A DNA stretch of 64,000 nucleotides. Origin: Thermobifida alba. GTDB lineage: Bacteria; Actinomycetota; Actinomycetes; Streptosporangiales; Streptosporangiaceae. The DNA lies in contig NZ_CP051627.1 in NCBI RefSeq assembly GCF_023208015.1, forward strand, positions 4,839,257 to 4,903,256, read 5' to 3'. Both the position numbers and the translations under genes were made by a program. The notes beneath the pieces were generated by a model. That model was given only the letters and a program-made list of their open reading frames with translations. It searched no databases and was not told the DNA's origin. This document shows positions 44,561 to 52,676 of the stretch, piece by piece (position 1 is the first letter of the stretch; the number at the start of each line of letters is the position of its first letter).

Positions 44561-46321
44561 GTGTACGGAACCAGCGACCCCCAACTCTCCCCTCCCCCCG
44601 GAACAACCCTCGTTGAGGCTTTCCGCCACTGGGCCGCCACCCGGGGCGACGAACCCGCCTGCACCTTCGTCGACTACGGCACCACCCGAGAAGGCGTGAG
44701 GCACACCCTGACCTACCGCGAACTCGACACGCGGGCCGCGGCCGCGGCCGCGGCACTGTCCCGGTGCGCCGCACCGGGCGACCGCGTCGCCCTGCTGCTC
44801 CCCCAGGGACTCGACTACATCGCAGCCTTCCTCGGCTGCCTCTACACCGGGGTGATCGGGATCCCGCTGTACGCCCCCGACCTGCGCCGATCCGACACCC
44901 GGCTGGTGTCGGTCTACGCCGACTGCAAACCCGTCGGCAGCATCACCACGACCGCCTCCCTCCCCGCCCTGGAACGCCTGTCCGAGCAGGTCGACACCGG
45001 CCGGGTCATCACCACCTCCGACCTGGCCCCTGCCCCGTTCGACCCCGTCCAGCAGGACCAGGACGAACCGTCCTACCTGCAGTACACGTCCGGGTCGACG
45101 CGGAACCCCGCGGGCATCGAAGTGACCGCGGCCAACCTGTGGACGTCCTGCGCCCAGATCAACACCTTCCTCTCCCTGAAACCCGGGGAGAACATCGTCA
45201 GCTGGCTTCCGTTCTTCCACGACATGGGCCTGGTCCTCACCGTGGCCACCCCGCTCGCCTACGGCGCGCACGCCGTGTACTTCGACCCCTACTCCTTCGT
45301 GCACCGCCCCGTGCGCTGGTTGAAACTGGTCTCCGAATACCGCAGCACCGTCACGGCCTCCCCCAACTTCGGCCTCGACTTCGCGGTGGGCAGAGTTCCC
45401 GAGGAGCAGCGCGCAGGCCTCGACCTGTCGTCGCTGCGCGCCCTGGTCAACGGGGCCGAACCCATCCGGGAGGCATCACTGAGGCGCTTCAGCGAGGTCT
45501 ACTCCCGGTACGGCTTCAACCCCCGGGCCCACCTGCCCGGCTACGGTCTGGCCGAAGCAACCCTCCCGGTCACCATGCAGAGGGTGGGCAAGGGGGCCGA
45601 CAGCCGCTACTTCGACCGGGACGCCCTGAACACGGGCCGGGCGGTACCGGTCAGTAAGGAGGAGGGGCAGGGGCAGAACGCCGCCTCCCTCGTGGGCTGC
45701 GGCGCACCGATCTTCCAGGAGGTCCGGATCGTCGACCCGGAGCAGTGGACGGCCCTTCCCGACGGGCACGTCGGCGAAGTGTGGGTCCACGGACCCAACG
45801 TGTGCCGGGGCTACTACGGCAGAGCCGGCGAGACCCAGGAGACCTTCGAAGCCGAACTGCGCGACGACCCCGTCAAGGACCGCCACTGGCTCCGTACCGG
45901 AGACCTCGGCTTTGTCCACGAGGGGCAGCTCTACATCACCTCCAGGCTCAAAGACCTCCTCATCATCCACGGCACCAACCACTACCCGGTGGACATCGAG
46001 AACACCGTGGAGCAGGCCCTGCCTCCGGTCCGGGTCGGCCACGTGGCAGCGTTCGCCGTCACCCCCGGTGAGGAGGAACGCCTCGTGGTGGTCGCCGAAC
46101 TGCGGGCCGACCGGATCGCGGGCACCGACCTGCCCGCGGCCGTGGCCGAGGTCGCCCGGAGCATCCGCCGGACCCACGAGATCGACGTGTACGACGTCGT
46201 CCTCACCCGGCCCGGCAAGATCCCCAAGACCACGAGCGGGAAACTCCAGCGGGGCGCGTGCCGGGACCGGTACCTCGCAGGGGAGTTCACCAAGGCGCTG
46301 GCCCGCCTCCGGAACCCGTGA
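44561..46321 (+). CDS. Fatty-acyl-AMP ligase (FAAL)
   Basis: A 586-residue adenylating enzyme of the FAAL type. The P-loop-like motif reads QYTSGSTRNPAG, the form typical of FAALs, where the usual Lys is replaced. WLPFFHDMGL, the GYGLAEAT motif, TGDLGF and the C-terminal TSGKLQRG with its catalytic lysine are all visible. FAALs activate free fatty acids as acyl-adenylates and pass them to a carrier protein rather than to CoA. The free ACP at 30435 is the likely acceptor. GTG 44561 has a GAGAGGA site upstream. It is the last gene of the cluster and is followed by a strong hairpin. Confidence 0.92.
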   Translation: MYGTSDPQLSPPPGTTLVEAFRHWAATRGDEPACTFVDYGTTREGVRHTLTYRELDTRAAAAAAALSRCAAPGDRVALLLPQGLDYIAAFLGCLYTGVIGIPLYAPDLRRSDTRLVSVYADCKPVGSITTTASLPALERLSEQVDTGRVITTSDLAPAPFDPVQQDQDEPSYLQYTSGSTRNPAGIEVTAANLWTSCAQINTFLSLKPGENIVSWLPFFHDMGLVLTVATPLAYGAHAVYFDPYSFVHRPVRWLKLVSEYRSTVTASPNFGLDFAVGRVPEEQRAGLDLSSLRALVNGAEPIREASLRRFSEVYSRYGFNPRAHLPGYGLAEATLPVTMQRVGKGADSRYFDRDALNTGRAVPVSKEEGQGQNAASLVGCGAPIFQEVRIVDPEQWTALPDGHVGEVWVHGPNVCRGYYGRAGETQETFEAELRDDPVKDRHWLRTGDLGFVHEGQLYITSRLKDLLIIHGTNHYPVDIENTVEQALPPVRVGHVAAFAVTPGEEERLVVVAELRADRIAGTDLPAAVAEVARSIRRTHEIDVYDVVLTRPGKIPKTTSGKLQRGACRDRYLAGEFTKALARLRNP

Positions 46322-46371
46322 CCCGGAAGAGAGCCCGGAACCGCCGAACAGCCCAGGCAGGACTTTGGGGA

Positions 46372-46406
46372 AAGGCTGCCCCACCCGGACCGGGCGGGGC
46401 AGCCTT
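46372..46406. terminator. Bidirectional hairpin terminator after the biosynthetic cluster
   Basis: AAGGCTGCCCC at 46372-46382 pairs perfectly with GGGGCAGCCTT at 46396-46406, and the inner bases CCCG/CGGG extend the stem. It sits 50 bp past the FAAL stop, and the reverse DUF1275 gene ends at 46690, so it can serve both strands. The rest of 46322-46689 has no gene that I can support. Confidence 0.75.
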
Positions 46407-46689
46407 CTCCCGGTCCTGAGAGGCGTTTGCCGGAGGCTTCCGGGAACCGGGCGTGGCGTTCCAGGCCTGGCACGCCCGGCAGCCTTTCCAGAGCCGGCTC
46501 CACAGAGCCCGGCCCCCGCTGCCCCTGGCCCGGCAGAGCATCCTTCCAGCAGACGTGCCCGGGTTCTCCTCGTCACGTGTTTGCTGGTTGTGCTGCGTTC
46601 CTCGCCTTGTTTCCTGCGGGCTTCGGGTCGGGCCGCCTTTGGCGGCGGGGGACCGGGAAGCATCCCAGGCCCTTCTGCCGGCGCCTCGA

Positions 46690-47400
46690 TCAGGGCGGGT
46701 TCTGGCGGTGGGGTGCCGGGCCCTCCGGGGCGGGGGGCACCAGCGTGGTGCCGGCCGCGGCCACGGCCAGGACAACGGTCGCGGACAGCAGCAGGCCCAG
46801 GCCGGGATGGATGCGAAGCAGCAGCGCCCCGGTGACCGCGCCCGCGCCGAGCAGTACGACGGAGCCCGCCCTGCGCCGCCACCGCCGGTGGGTGCGCTCT
46901 CCCAGCGGCGACTCGGCGGCCAGGCCGGTGAACGCCACGGTGACCACCACCGTGTTCAGGTCCGCCACGGCCAGACGGCGCGCCGTGGCGGCCTGAGCGC
47001 CCATGGCCAGGCCGAGCGCCGCCGTGACCACGGCCGACAGCACCCCCTGCCGCTCCCCCCACCCCAGCCAGACCCCGGAGCAGAGCAGGAGCATGGCACC
47101 GACCAGGGCGAACAGCACGGTGGTGCGGTGCGTCCAGGCGGCGGGCGCGACCCGCAGCACCCGCCCGGCCAGGGTCGCGCCCGCCGCGAAGGCGACCAGG
47201 GACACCGCGGGCCGCAGCGGGGACAGACCGGGGGAACCTGCTGCCGCCATACCGAGGAGCAGCACGTTGCCGGTGACGTTGCCGGTGAAGACCTGGTCCA
47301 GCCCGAGGAAGCTGACCGCGTCGACGATTCCGGTGGAGAAGGTGAGCGCGAGCAGCAGTCCGGGAAGCCGGGCCTGGGCCGCAGGAGACTGACTGGTCAT
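46690..47400 (-). CDS. DUF1275 (YoaK-like) membrane protein
   Basis: A 236-residue inner-membrane protein of the DUF1275/YoaK family. It has about six hydrophobic segments, with the family motif TGIVDAVSFLGL near residue 22, VFTGNVTGNV near 37, and GAQAATARRLAV near 134 before a conserved AFTGL. The family has no established biochemical role; it is often annotated as a transporter-like protein. The start is ATG 47400. It faces the FAAL gene across the 46372-46406 terminator and is not part of the lipid operon. No co-transcribed neighbour is present. Confidence 0.85.
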   Translation of the reverse strand: MTSQSPAAQARLPGLLLALTFSTGIVDAVSFLGLDQVFTGNVTGNVLLLGMAAAGSPGLSPLRPAVSLVAFAAGATLAGRVLRVAPAAWTHRTTVLFALVGAMLLLCSGVWLGWGERQGVLSAVVTAALGLAMGAQAATARRLAVADLNTVVVTVAFTGLAAESPLGERTHRRWRRRAGSVVLLGAGAVTGALLLRIHPGLGLLLSATVVLAVAAAGTTLVPPAPEGPAPHRQNPP

Positions 47401-47964
47401 GCGCTGCCACTGCCCGCGCCGCGGGGCGGGCTAATCCCGGAAGGGAACCGTTGCGGGCCCCGACCCGTCGGCGGCCTCGTTTCCCGTCCGCAGGTCGAAC
47501 ACCCTGGGCGTGCCGTCGAGGCGGGGATCGTCGACAACTGCCGCCGTACCGTCCGAGGAGAGCCCGTCCTGGTAGCTCTCCTCGTCCGCGGCGACGTCGA
47601 TCCGCGGTACCGCAGCCGGGCACGGACGGGTCGCCCGCCCAGGTGGCCGCTACAGGCCGCCGCTTTTCGACCACAGGGGTCCTTACCGGGGCCACAGGGT
47701 CACTTCGAGGTGCGAATCCGGCCCTGGGAAGACGACCACCGGCCGCATCACGCGATCCCGTGCCTTCTGGGGCGCCAGTCTGAGCGCCGAACAGGTCAGC
47801 GCGCTTCGACCGGCGCGGCTGGGCGTCAACGCTGACGTAACGAGGCTCCGCACCACGTCCGAGACGTGAGTTTCGGTGAGGACGCCTCACGGGTGCGCAC
47901 CGGGCATGGACCGCAGATCTGGTGCTGGAGCCGTATTCGGTGCTGGTGGTTTCAGCAGCAAAGA
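47401..47964. other. Intergenic stretch without a recognisable gene
   Basis: About 560 bp between the DUF1275 start and the mcrC2 end. The reading frames have no consistent codon pattern and no ribosome-binding site precedes a candidate start. It must contain the promoter of the reverse-strand DUF1275 gene and the end of the mcrBC2 transcript. It may contain decayed mobile-element sequence. Confidence 0.4.
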
Positions 47965-49206
47965 TCACCGGCGTTGGGGCTGGGAGCCGCCGAGCATCCG
48001 CGTCGCGATGGACCGGATCTGCGCCAGCACCTCCTCCGGGGGACGGTCCAGGTCCAGGGCGTGCTGGTAGACGGTGATGCCGCCCGGAGTGTTCAGGCGG
48101 TGGACGCGGCGGACGGTGTCGGCGGCCGCGGGATTCTTGGCGTCCGCGGCGTAGACGAGGTGCCCCTCGGCCAGGTCGAGGACCGTGCAGTAGGCCAGCA
48201 CCTGGTAGAGGTCCTCGCGGGGAGCCTCCTGCTTGTACTTGGCGTCCAGGACGGCGAACGGGCGCACGGTTCCGTCCGGTCCGCTCCGTTCGGCCACGAG
48301 GTCCGGTCTGAGTTGCAGCGTCCGTGCCCGGTCGAGGTGGAACCGGGTGTCCTGGGTCAGGCAGCGTGCTCCGTGCGGTTCGAGGACGTCGGCCACGGCC
48401 CGGGTCACGAAGTCCTCGTAGACCTGCCACATGGTCAGGACCAGGCCCTCCACCCGCACCCGGGTGCCGTCCTCCAGTTCGCAGGACTCGCCGTCCAGCA
48501 CCAGGCGGGCCAGGCTGAGCACGGAGTGGTAGCGGGCGTTCAACCGGGTGGGCTGCCAGGCCGGGGACGATCCGGGAGGCAGCGGGGTGACCCCGTCCAG
48601 CCGGATCAGCACCCGGCGCAGCAGGGACCGCGCCGCATCGCCGATCCCCCGCAGGGCCAGCAGGCGGAGGGCGGCGGTCAGCAGGATGCGGTTCTCCGGA
48701 ATGTCGGGGGTGTGGTCGTCGTAGCCGACCTCCACCGGCGGCGCGACCCCGAACCGGCGGCGCACCTGCTCGGCCACCCGGATGCGGCCGCGCACCACCG
48801 GTAGCGGCTCCTCGACCGACCGGTAGCCCATGAGCACCCCCTCGGCGAGGACGCGGTCGGCCATCCGCCCGAACACGTGCGCGAGGGCGGGCAGCAGGCC
48901 GGGTTCGGCGTCCACCGGCACCTCGTCGATCCGCCAGTCCACGCCGCGCCGGGCGTAGCCGACAAGGAACAGCAGCCGCTTGATCGGCAGCTTCGGTTCG
49001 ATGCGAAGCTCCACCGCGCCGGTTCCCCGGCCGAGTACGGCCGCGCCCGCCACCCCCTGCTTCACGGTCACGGTCCAGGTGCCGTCCGGCTGCTTCCGCA
49101 CCGAGGACACCAGTTCCGACGCGTGCAGGACCTCGTACTGTTCGGGGGTCAGGCGCACTCCGGAACACGACCGGTTCTCGGTGACCGAGACGACCAGCGG
49201 AGGCAT
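47965..49206 (-). CDS. mcrC: McrC-family nuclease component of McrBC restriction system 2
   Basis: A 413-residue McrC-like protein of normal length. The catalytic PD-(D/E)xK core is seen as RPDLV near residue 300 and VLDAKYKQ near 320. Upstream is the family N-terminal domain with LVGYARRGVDW and DDHTPDIPENR. The start at ATG 49206 overlaps the mcrB2 stop by one base. McrC binds McrB rings and cuts DNA. Unlike the first copy, its C-terminus looks native. It differs greatly from McrC1, so the two systems are separate acquisitions rather than a recent duplication. Confidence 0.88.
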   Translation of the reverse strand: MPPLVVSVTENRSCSGVRLTPEQYEVLHASELVSSVRKQPDGTWTVTVKQGVAGAAVLGRGTGAVELRIEPKLPIKRLLFLVGYARRGVDWRIDEVPVDAEPGLLPALAHVFGRMADRVLAEGVLMGYRSVEEPLPVVRGRIRVAEQVRRRFGVAPPVEVGYDDHTPDIPENRILLTAALRLLALRGIGDAARSLLRRVLIRLDGVTPLPPGSSPAWQPTRLNARYHSVLSLARLVLDGESCELEDGTRVRVEGLVLTMWQVYEDFVTRAVADVLEPHGARCLTQDTRFHLDRARTLQLRPDLVAERSGPDGTVRPFAVLDAKYKQEAPREDLYQVLAYCTVLDLAEGHLVYAADAKNPAAADTVRRVHRLNTPGGITVYQHALDLDRPPEEVLAQIRSIATRMLGGSQPQRR

Positions 49207-51308
49207 CAGTCCTCGTCCCCGGCGAGCTGTTTCCGCAGCGCGGCCAGCCCGTACCGTCCGGCCACGTCGGTGTCGTCACCGTAGTGGTGCTCCTCCAGCA
49301 GCGGCAGGAGCTGGTGCTCCCACACCCGCTCCAGGCCGCGCGGGTGCTCGTGGACGGCCGCACGCATCAGGTAGGCGGGGCCGACGCGGAAGTCGCGGTC
49401 CTCGATGCGTTCGTTGAGGGCGGCCAGCAGCCGGGCCGCGTCCCCGTGCACGGGGAGGCCCGCGGACACGCGGGCGGCGATCCAGCGCTCCAGGACCCCG
49501 GCGGCCGGTTCGGCGCTGGGGTGCAGTTCCCGGAACCAGAACCGGCGGCGCATCGCGGCGTCGATGAGCGCGATGGAGCGGTCGGCGGTGTTCATCGTGG
49601 CGAGCAGGACGAGGTTCTTCGGCAGGGTGAAGCCGAGGCCGCCGTCGGAGCCGTAGAGCAGGTTGACCGACCGGTCGCGGTACTCCAGCAGGAAGTACAG
49701 CTCCCCGAAGACCTTGGCGAGGTTGCCGCGGTTGATCTCGTCGATGACCAGCACGAACGGTTCGTCGGGGTGTTTGCGGGCGGCGTCGGCGAGGGTGCGC
49801 AGCGGGCCCGGCACCAGCTCGAACCCGCCGGCCTGGCCGTCGCCGCCGGGACGCGGCCGGTAGCCCTCGAAGAAGTCCTCGTAGGAGTAGGCGGGGTGGA
49901 ACTGCACCAGTTGCGTGTTCTCCGGTTTGCCGCCGGTCAGGTGCTTGGCCAGCGCTTGGGCGACGTAGGTCTTGCCGGTGCCGGGCGGGCCGTAGAACAC
50001 CAGCTGCGGCCGGTCGCGCAGCAGTTCCACGCACTCCTGCAGCCACTCCGCGGGCAGGTGGAGTTCTGCGGCCAGCGCCTCGGTGGCGTCGGGCAGGGTG
50101 AACGGCCGCGAGGTGACGGGCTGCTCGGGTTCCTCGCCGAGCAGCTTCTCCAGGTCGCCGACGAACTCGGTGAGGTCGACGACGGTCGTGTCGGGGTTGG
50201 CTATCCGGTTGGCGGCGTCGGCGGGCAGCGCGTCGGCGTAGTCGAGCGGGCTGTGCGGGTTGCGCCAGGAGACGGCGCGCTGCAGGTTGGCGCGGTTGTC
50301 GCTGCTGGCGGTGAAGCCCGCGGGACCGTCGACGACGCCGATGTAGACGGCGGAGCCGTCGTTGGTGAGCACGATGTCGCCGCCGCGCATGCGGGTGAGG
50401 AAGGCGTGGTACTCCACGGCCAGCCGGGAGCGTTCGGCGGCGCTCAGGTGCGCGTAGTCCTCGGCGACCGCGGCCTGCACGTCCTCGCGGTTGCTTCCGG
50501 CGGGCAGCTCCCGCAGCCGGGAGGCCGCCAGGGAGCACACGCCCCGCGGCAGCCACAGGGAGCGCACCAGGTTCTCGCCCTGCACGTTGGAACCGCGCAC
50601 CAGCCACGCACGGCGCTTGGCCTCGTCGGAGTCGGAGGTGTCGCCGGCGTCCAGGTACTGCGCCAGGTCGGCGCGGTCGAGCCGCTGGTGGGAGGGAGCG
50701 CGGCCGTCCGGCCCCGCGGTGCCGCTCTCGACGAGGAGCTTCTCGGCCTCGGCCCGTTCGTTCGGGGTGAGGCGGGCCTCCTTCGGGATCGTCCCCTCAC
50801 CATTGAGGAGTCGGTGCCAGCCTTCGGGACGCATCCGGTAGAACCGCTGCACCAGGAGCTCTTCGGAAACCCCGAGCTGGCCGGCGAGGGTGTCGGCCGC
50901 CACCCAGGAGCCCTCGGGGAGCAGGGAGAGCAGCTTCTCCGCCTGCTCGAACCGGGGCCGGTTCCTGTTCCAGCCCTGGTAGCGCTGGTCGACGGCCGCC
51001 GACCACGTCTCCAGGTCCGGATACTCCGTCAGCGACCACCGCCCCGCGCCGGTGGCCTGCCAGTTGCCCCAGCCGTCCTTGGCCAGCCAGCCGATGGCGG
51101 CCAGTTCGGAGGAACCCCACACGAGACTGGTACGGGGTTCCCCCTTGCTGACGTGAGCCGCCCAGTCCTCGGCAAGGTCCGTGTAGCGCTGCTCGACGAG
51201 GGTCCACAGCGTGTCCTTGTGGAGTTTCTCGCCGTCGTCCAGACCGGCCAGGATCTCCAGTGCGGTACGGGCGATCGTGGCCCGCACCCGTTTGTTCGGT
51301 GTCAGCAT
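49206..51308 (-). CDS. mcrB: McrB-family AAA+ GTPase, McrBC system 2
   Basis: A 700-residue McrB-like motor. Walker A GPPGTGKTYV near residue 439, Walker B VLVIDEINRGN near 518 and MNTADRS near 570 are all intact. The N-terminal 120 residues look like an Mrr-N winged-helix domain (TALEILAGL, LVWGSSELAAIGWL), followed by helical sequence and a small beta-rich segment near 290-340 in place of the EVE-like domain of McrB1. The different sensor regions suggest different modified bases or sequence contexts. ATG 51308 has GGAG upstream; the TTG five codons earlier is not needed. The gene is coupled to mcrC2. Confidence 0.9.
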   Translation of the reverse strand: MLTPNKRVRATIARTALEILAGLDDGEKLHKDTLWTLVEQRYTDLAEDWAAHVSKGEPRTSLVWGSSELAAIGWLAKDGWGNWQATGAGRWSLTEYPDLETWSAAVDQRYQGWNRNRPRFEQAEKLLSLLPEGSWVAADTLAGQLGVSEELLVQRFYRMRPEGWHRLLNGEGTIPKEARLTPNERAEAEKLLVESGTAGPDGRAPSHQRLDRADLAQYLDAGDTSDSDEAKRRAWLVRGSNVQGENLVRSLWLPRGVCSLAASRLRELPAGSNREDVQAAVAEDYAHLSAAERSRLAVEYHAFLTRMRGGDIVLTNDGSAVYIGVVDGPAGFTASSDNRANLQRAVSWRNPHSPLDYADALPADAANRIANPDTTVVDLTEFVGDLEKLLGEEPEQPVTSRPFTLPDATEALAAELHLPAEWLQECVELLRDRPQLVFYGPPGTGKTYVAQALAKHLTGGKPENTQLVQFHPAYSYEDFFEGYRPRPGGDGQAGGFELVPGPLRTLADAARKHPDEPFVLVIDEINRGNLAKVFGELYFLLEYRDRSVNLLYGSDGGLGFTLPKNLVLLATMNTADRSIALIDAAMRRRFWFRELHPSAEPAAGVLERWIAARVSAGLPVHGDAARLLAALNERIEDRDFRVGPAYLMRAAVHEHPRGLERVWEHQLLPLLEEHHYGDDTDVAGRYGLAALRKQLAGDED

Positions 51309-51472
51309 GGGGGACTCCAACACGGTTGTCGGAACGCTCGGGGGAATGCGGTTCCCGCCATTTTTCCCGAGATTCCCGGCCGCGACATCCGATGGAGAAT
51401 TTCGGACAGCCGTGGAGGGGAATACGAAGGTCTTTTATTCGGAACGTTCGCGTGGGTCCGGTCGGCCCGTAG

Positions 51473-51778
51473 GCTTCACCGGAACAGCACCTGGTCGAAA
51501 TCGCTGACGCCGATCGCGCCCAGCGGGAGTGGTCCCCCGCAGCCTGGTTCCAGGGGACCAGCCACCGATCGAAGGAGTTCGGTGGCACCACCGGGGTGAG
51601 CGGACCGCCGGACAGCGGGGAGTCCGATGACGGAGGTTTCGCGGTCATCGGTGTGGACGCGACCGAGGAACTCGGTGAGGCTCCGCTGCCCGACGCCAGG
51701 TGCGCGCCGAACGAACGGATCGTCCGCATTCCACGCAACACCCTGGTGGCGGCCAGGAACGGTATTCCGGAGGAGTAG
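51473..51778 (+). pseudogene. Remnant open frame of unknown family, 5' end missing
   Basis: An in-frame stretch follows a stop at 51470-51472 and reads to a TAG at 51776. Its codon use is coding-like, ending in FAVIGVDATEELGEA and RIVRIPRNTLVAARNG, but the first possible start is GTG at 51596, leaving 40 upstream codons without a start. I do not recognise the family. It is probably the 3' part of a gene whose 5' end was lost. If GTG 51596 is used it would encode 60 residues. Confidence 0.4.
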
Positions 51779-52219
51779 GTGCGACCACCCGGTTGGGCAG
51801 TGGATCGTGGGGAACGGCTCGACCTCGACGCTTTCGCCTCGGCGTTCTCCCACGCCTGGGCGCGGCTGGGGAAGCGGTTCCTCAAGGTCGAGTGCTGGCA
51901 GTCCTACCGGGAGAACGTCAACAGCGCCTCCCAGCGCGCCTACGAACAGGGCGAGCACGACCGGGCCGTGGAGCTGCTGCGGGAGGAGGCCGAGGCCGAC
52001 CGGCCGCTGTATGCGGACGTGCGGTCGCGGGGCATCGAGTTCGCGCGCATCCGGGTGCTGCGCCAACCGCTGACCGACTACCTCCGCTACGAGCTGCCGG
52101 CCTACCGGATTCGTGCCCGCATGGGCGAGACCACCGAGGTGGTGCGGGCCGACCCCGGCACGCCGCTGCCGGGTGTCGCCGTTGAGCGCCGCCCTGGAGG
52201 ACCAGCTGCGCAGCAGTGA
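51779..52219 (+). CDS. DUF6879-family protein, C-terminally shortened
   Basis: A 146-residue protein starting at GTG 51779 with GGAGG upstream. It matches the DUF6879 pattern: DAFASAFSHAW near residue 17, FLKVECWQSY, RPLYADVRSRGIEFARIR and LTDYLRYELPAYRIRARMGE. Family members are usually 20-40 residues longer and end with a conserved LLFDD-type stretch, which is missing; here the frame ends in Arg/Pro-rich sequence where the next gene begins. DUF6879 proteins lie beside XRE/DUF397-type regulators in actinomycetes and have no assigned function. The short end suggests a deletion at the junction with the DUF6082 gene. Confidence 0.6.
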   Translation: MRPPGWAVDRGERLDLDAFASAFSHAWARLGKRFLKVECWQSYRENVNSASQRAYEQGEHDRAVELLREEAEADRPLYADVRSRGIEFARIRVLRQPLTDYLRYELPAYRIRARMGETTEVVRADPGTPLPGVAVERRPGGPAAQQ

Positions 52220-52676
52220 GGTGGCGCTGCGCCAGATCCACACCGACCTGGTCAAGACGGCGATCGACGACGAGGAGCTGCTCCAGGTCTGGCCCGATTT
52301 GTACCCGGGGGTGGGGGAGAACCGCAGGGACCGCTACTGCAATCTCGTCCTCAATCTTCAGAAGGTCGCCTACGAGACCAGGACCATCGAGCTGGACGAA
52401 TTACGCGGTGCGCTCCGCCGCCTCATGACCGGCCCGCACATGTACGCCTTCTGGGCCAAGGCCCGGCAGGCCCGGATCGCGGTGACCGGCGGCGACGAGG
52501 CCGAGGACTTCATCGGAAGTGACCGACACGGCCTTGGCCCTGGGGGCATAGCCGGCGGTCGGACATGGCCCCAGGACCAAGATCATCGGATCTGGGATGA
52601 CGTGGTCTCGCTGTGCCGCCTTGCCGGTCACTCGGGATGGTGCAGGGGGATGCCGCGGATTCCGGGATTGTCGTAG
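52173..52676 (+). CDS. DUF6082-family protein with doubtful C-terminus
   Basis: The start GTG 52173 (or TTG 52182) lies inside the DUF6879 frame. Residues to about 110 match DUF6082: LVKTAIDDEELLQVW, NRRDRYCNLVLNLQKVAYE, LRRLMTGPHMYAFWAKARQ. After GGDEAEDFIGS the frame runs through a strong hairpin (52533-52581) and into the 3' end of the convergent ATPase gene, so the last 45 or so residues are probably not native. A +1 shift near 52516 would stop at 52551. Function unknown; DUF6082 proteins are small cytosolic actinobacterial proteins that appear near regulators. Confidence 0.55.
   Translation: MSPLSAALEDQLRSSEVALRQIHTDLVKTAIDDEELLQVWPDLYPGVGENRRDRYCNLVLNLQKVAYETRTIELDELRGALRRLMTGPHMYAFWAKARQARIAVTGGDEAEDFIGSDRHGLGPGGIAGGRTWPQDQDHRIWDDVVSLCRLAGHSGWCRGMPRIPGLS
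52533..52581. terminator. Hairpin terminator between convergent DUF6082 and SMC-like genes
   Basis: CTTGGCCCTGGGGGCAT (52533-52549) and ATGGCCCCAGGACCAAG (52565-52581) pair at 15 of 17 positions around a 15-base loop. It lies between convergent transcripts (the ATPase gene ends at 52628) and overlaps the doubtful end of the DUF6082 frame. The right arm with AAGATCATCGG resembles a stretch near 58475-58505. Confidence 0.6.

Noticed and set aside
47451..47870. Small genes in the gap downstream of mcrC2
   Set aside because: Short frames without start context or family resemblance.
45476..49363. 1295-residue reverse frame across FAAL, DUF1275 and mcrC2
   Set aside because: It overlaps three well-supported genes in another frame and has Arg/Pro/Gly-rich, motif-free sequence.
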